Source: an uncultured Acidimicrobiaceae bacterium (GTDB lineage Bacteria; Actinomycetota; Acidimicrobiia; Acidimicrobiales; Bog-793). From it: DNA of 6,205 nt. The position numbers were made by a program, and so were the translations under genes. The notes below the pieces were generated by a model, which was not told where the DNA came from, searched no databases, and saw only the letters and a list, made by a program, of their open reading frames with translations. The DNA lies in contig CAIVND010000106.1 in assembly GCA_903907185.1 (NCBI GenBank), positions 1-6,205 on the forward strand, given 5' to 3'. This document shows positions 4,536 to 6,205 of the stretch, piece after piece (positions within the stretch are counted from its first letter, which is position 1; each line of letters starts with the position of its first letter).

Positions 4536-4985
4536 ATGTCCCACGGTCTTTTGGAGATCTTAAAGTACTTCTTCCTCGCGATCCTTTGGCTTTTCTTTGT
4601 CTACGCAGCGCGGATGGTTCTCGTCGATGCTCGCAGATCACGATCCGATCGCCACTCTGGCCCAGAGCGGTTTGACGGCACGCTCGAGGCACAACCACCA
4701 GCAAAACTTCGCTTCACCGAGGGTACCTATCGGGGCGAAACCATCGAACTAAGCGGAGATCTGACCTTTGGTCGCAACGAGACCTGCAGTATTCCTCTTC
4801 AGGGAGACACCTACGCGTCCTCGTTGCATGCGCGAATCTTTCAACAGGGCGAGGACGTCATCATCGAAGACCTCGGATCGACGAATGGCACAAAGGTCAA
4901 CAACGAACTCATCGATGGCCCGGTAATTGTCGACCGCGGCGATGTTGTCCAGATTGGGAGCACAGTCTTCGAGGTCAGACGCTAA
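4536..4985 (+). CDS. fhaB: FhaB-type membrane-anchored FHA protein
   Basis: A 149-residue protein with an N-terminal membrane helix (about residues 10-30, LKYFFLAILWLFFVYAARMV). A basic stretch (VDARRSRSDR) and a short linker follow, then a C-terminal FHA domain (about 57-149). The FHA signature is complete: FGR-NETC (78-84), YASSLHARI (93-101, the S-x-x-H motif, with the Arg of the common SRxHA form replaced) and GSTNGTKVN (114-122). The layout and size match FhaB (FipA) of mycobacteria, a substrate and adaptor of the PknA/PknB kinases that acts in cell division and wall synthesis at the inner membrane. It sits between fhaA and pstP, the order conserved across Actinobacteria. A good ribosome binding site, AAGGAAG, precedes the ATG. 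The family call is firm; detailed partners are inferred from relatives. Confidence 0.93.
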   Translation: MSHGLLEILKYFFLAILWLFFVYAARMVLVDARRSRSDRHSGPERFDGTLEAQPPAKLRFTEGTYRGETIELSGDLTFGRNETCSIPLQGDTYASSLHARIFQQGEDVIIEDLGSTNGTKVNNELIDGPVIVDRGDVVQIGSTVFEVRR

Positions 4986-4990
4986 GCGTC
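4978..4990 (+). repeat. Small perfect hairpin centred on the fhaB stop codon
   Basis: GACGC-TAA-GCGTC forms a 5-bp stem whose three-base loop is the fhaB stop codon. It lies 12 bases before the pstP start and could affect fhaB-pstP coupling, or could be chance. There is no T-tract, so it is not a terminator. Confidence 0.3.
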
Positions 4991-5002
4991 CGACGAGTAT
5001 CG

Positions 5003-6205
5003 ATGGCGACCTTCCACGCGGCAAGTGCTACTGACGTCGGAAATGCCCGCGCGACGAATCAGGATGCCTGTTACGCCGCTGAACGTCTCTGCATCGTTGC
5101 GGACGGTATGGGAGGCCATGCCAGCGGCGAAGTCGCCGCAGCAACTGCGGTCTCGGGACTTATTCAAGCATTCTCCGAGACGCCGAACGCGAGGGGACTC
5201 CTTGCTGGTGCGAAGAGCGTCAATCGAGAGATCTTTGACCGTGCAGAGGAGAGCGAAGAACTCCGCGGCATGGGGACCACGTTGGTCGCAATGGCACTCG
5301 TCCCACATCGAAATGCCGAAAAGATTGCACTTATTAATGTTGGTGATTCACGCGCGTACCTCCTCGAAGATGGTGAGCTCGTGCGGCTCACCGAAGACCA
5401 CAGCCTCGTCGAAGAACTACTTCGTCAAGGTGAGATCACTGAGGCGGAGGCAGACGTCCATCCCTACCGTCACGTACTCACTCGCGCCGTAGGGATCGAC
5501 GATCGCGTCGAGGCGGATTCATGGACGCTTGATCCTGTCATTGGCACCCGTCTCCTTTTATGCAGCGACGGTCTAACAAACGAGTGCACGGAAGAGGTCA
5601 TCTGCGAGATTCTTTCGGCAAACAGCGAGCCGGCAGACGCTGCTTACGCGCTCATCCGTCGTGCACTCGACCACGGAGGAAACGACAACATCACCGTCGT
5701 CGTAGCTGACGTTCTCGTAGGTGCCAACTCTCCTGTAAAGAGTCGCGGCAGATCAAAGGGCCGACCTGGTGATCTTGCAATCGTGCCAGCTCCGCTCGAG
5801 AGCGAGAATCTGGTGCCTCCGCCTGTCACCGACTCGGCCGAGCAATCTGAATTGACACAACTTTCGTCAGCACCCCCATTGGTTGCAGCAACAACCCTAA
5901 GCCAACCGGCACAGCGCACCACAAAAGCGCTGCCGCTAATCAAAAAGCCAAAGGCGCCGAGATCGACTAGAGCTCCCCGCGCACCCGAGACCTCGCACAC
6001 CGGTCTTGCAGAGCAGATCATTACCTTTCGCGTCGCGCTCGTTATCTTTCTCCTCATTCTCATCATCGCTGGAACCGCGGGATCAGTGGTCTGGTTTAAC
6101 AAAGCGACCTACTTCATCGGGATCGACAAGAACCAACACGTCGCGATCTACAACGGTCGCCCGAACGGACTTCTGTGGTTCAAGCCAACGCTTGTCCATG
6201 AGTCC
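5003..6205 (+). CDS. pstP: PP2C-family Ser/Thr protein phosphatase, membrane-anchored (3' end outside window)
   Basis: The frame is open from ATG 5003 to the last base (401 codons). It removes phosphates from PknA/PknB-type kinases and their substrates, using two divalent metals. The PP2C domain spans about residues 3-237: TDVGNARATNQDA (10-22), VADGMGGHASGEVAA (32-46, metal-binding D34/G35), MGTTLV (90-95), NVGDSRAYL (112-120), LTEDHSLVEELLRQG (129-143), TRAVG (160-164), CSDGLTN (187-193, D189) and GGNDNITVVV (225-234, metal-binding D228). A Pro/Ala/Ser/Thr-rich linker with a basic patch (KKPKAPRSTRAPRAP, 314-328) leads to a membrane helix (about 342-364). The start of an extracellular domain follows (YFIGIDKNQHVAIYNGRP). 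This is the layout of PstP, about 510 residues in mycobacteria, so roughly 100 residues are missing here. The start is 17 bases after fhaB, with a weak GACGAG as ribosome binding site. Confidence 0.95.
   Translation, partial: MATFHAASATDVGNARATNQDACYAAERLCIVADGMGGHASGEVAAATAVSGLIQAFSETPNARGLLAGAKSVNREIFDRAEESEELRGMGTTLVAMALVPHRNAEKIALINVGDSRAYLLEDGELVRLTEDHSLVEELLRQGEITEAEADVHPYRHVLTRAVGIDDRVEADSWTLDPVIGTRLLLCSDGLTNECTEEVICEILSANSEPADAAYALIRRALDHGGNDNITVVVADVLVGANSPVKSRGRSKGRPGDLAIVPAPLESENLVPPPVTDSAEQSELTQLSSAPPLVAATTLSQPAQRTTKALPLIKKPKAPRSTRAPRAPETSHTGLAEQIITFRVALVIFLLILIIAGTAGSVVWFNKATYFIGIDKNQHVAIYNGRPNGLLWFKPTLVHES

Noticed and set aside
5025..5492. Plus-strand frame of 155 codons inside pstP
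   Set aside because: It is an out-of-frame shadow of the PP2C domain, whose own frame has every expected motif.
5644..6102. Minus-strand frame of 152 codons opposite pstP
   Set aside because: It is antisense to the pstP linker and membrane helix, with no ribosome binding site or domain; low-complexity linker DNA commonly leaves such open frames.

Overview
The window looks like chromosomal DNA of an actinobacterium with moderate to fairly high GC. The tract fhaA-fhaB-pstP (two FHA-domain proteins followed by a PP2C Ser/Thr phosphatase) is the start of the classic actinobacterial cell-wall/Ser-Thr-kinase cluster, which usually continues with rodA, pbpA and pknA/pknB. A tRNA-Leu gene next to fhaA matches the arrangement known from mycobacteria. 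The acyl-CoA carboxylase end with a small epsilon-like gene also points to Actinobacteria. The compact FhaA and the codon use would fit a deep-branching class such as Acidimicrobiia, but that is inference.

Layout. (1) Positions 1-791, plus strand: the last 191 codons of an acyl-CoA carboxylase carboxyltransferase beta subunit, overlapped by 4 nt by a 72-codon epsilon-subunit-like gene. (2) Positions 792-1170, plus strand: a short intergenic stretch with a plausible sigma70-type promoter, then a 52-residue one-helix membrane protein with a strong ribosome binding site. (3) Positions 1196-3404, minus strand: a 12-helix MFS exporter followed by a secreted HNH-type nuclease-like protein with a C-terminal beta-sandwich-like domain. 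The two are probably co-transcribed. (4) Positions 3405-3720: a gene-free interval unusually rich in inverted repeats, perhaps a structured leader or small RNA. (5) Positions 3721-3804, minus strand: tRNA-Leu(CAG). (6) Positions 3869-6205, plus strand: fhaA, fhaB and pstP, tightly spaced, with pstP running off the window.

How the genes work together. The carboxylase subunits make malonyl-CoA or methylmalonyl-CoA type products for lipid synthesis. The specificity position next to the GGAY motif carries Leu, not the Asp typical of propionyl-CoA carboxylases. FhaA and FhaB read phosphothreonine marks set by PknA/PknB-type kinases on cell-wall and division proteins, and PstP removes those marks. 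The MFS/nuclease pair between these housekeeping blocks is the accessory part of the window. No CRISPR array, insertion sequence or prophage was seen. The least explained items are the 52-aa membrane protein, the hairpin-rich interval, a possible 11-codon leader ORF coupled to the MFS start, and the two-domain secreted nuclease-like protein.
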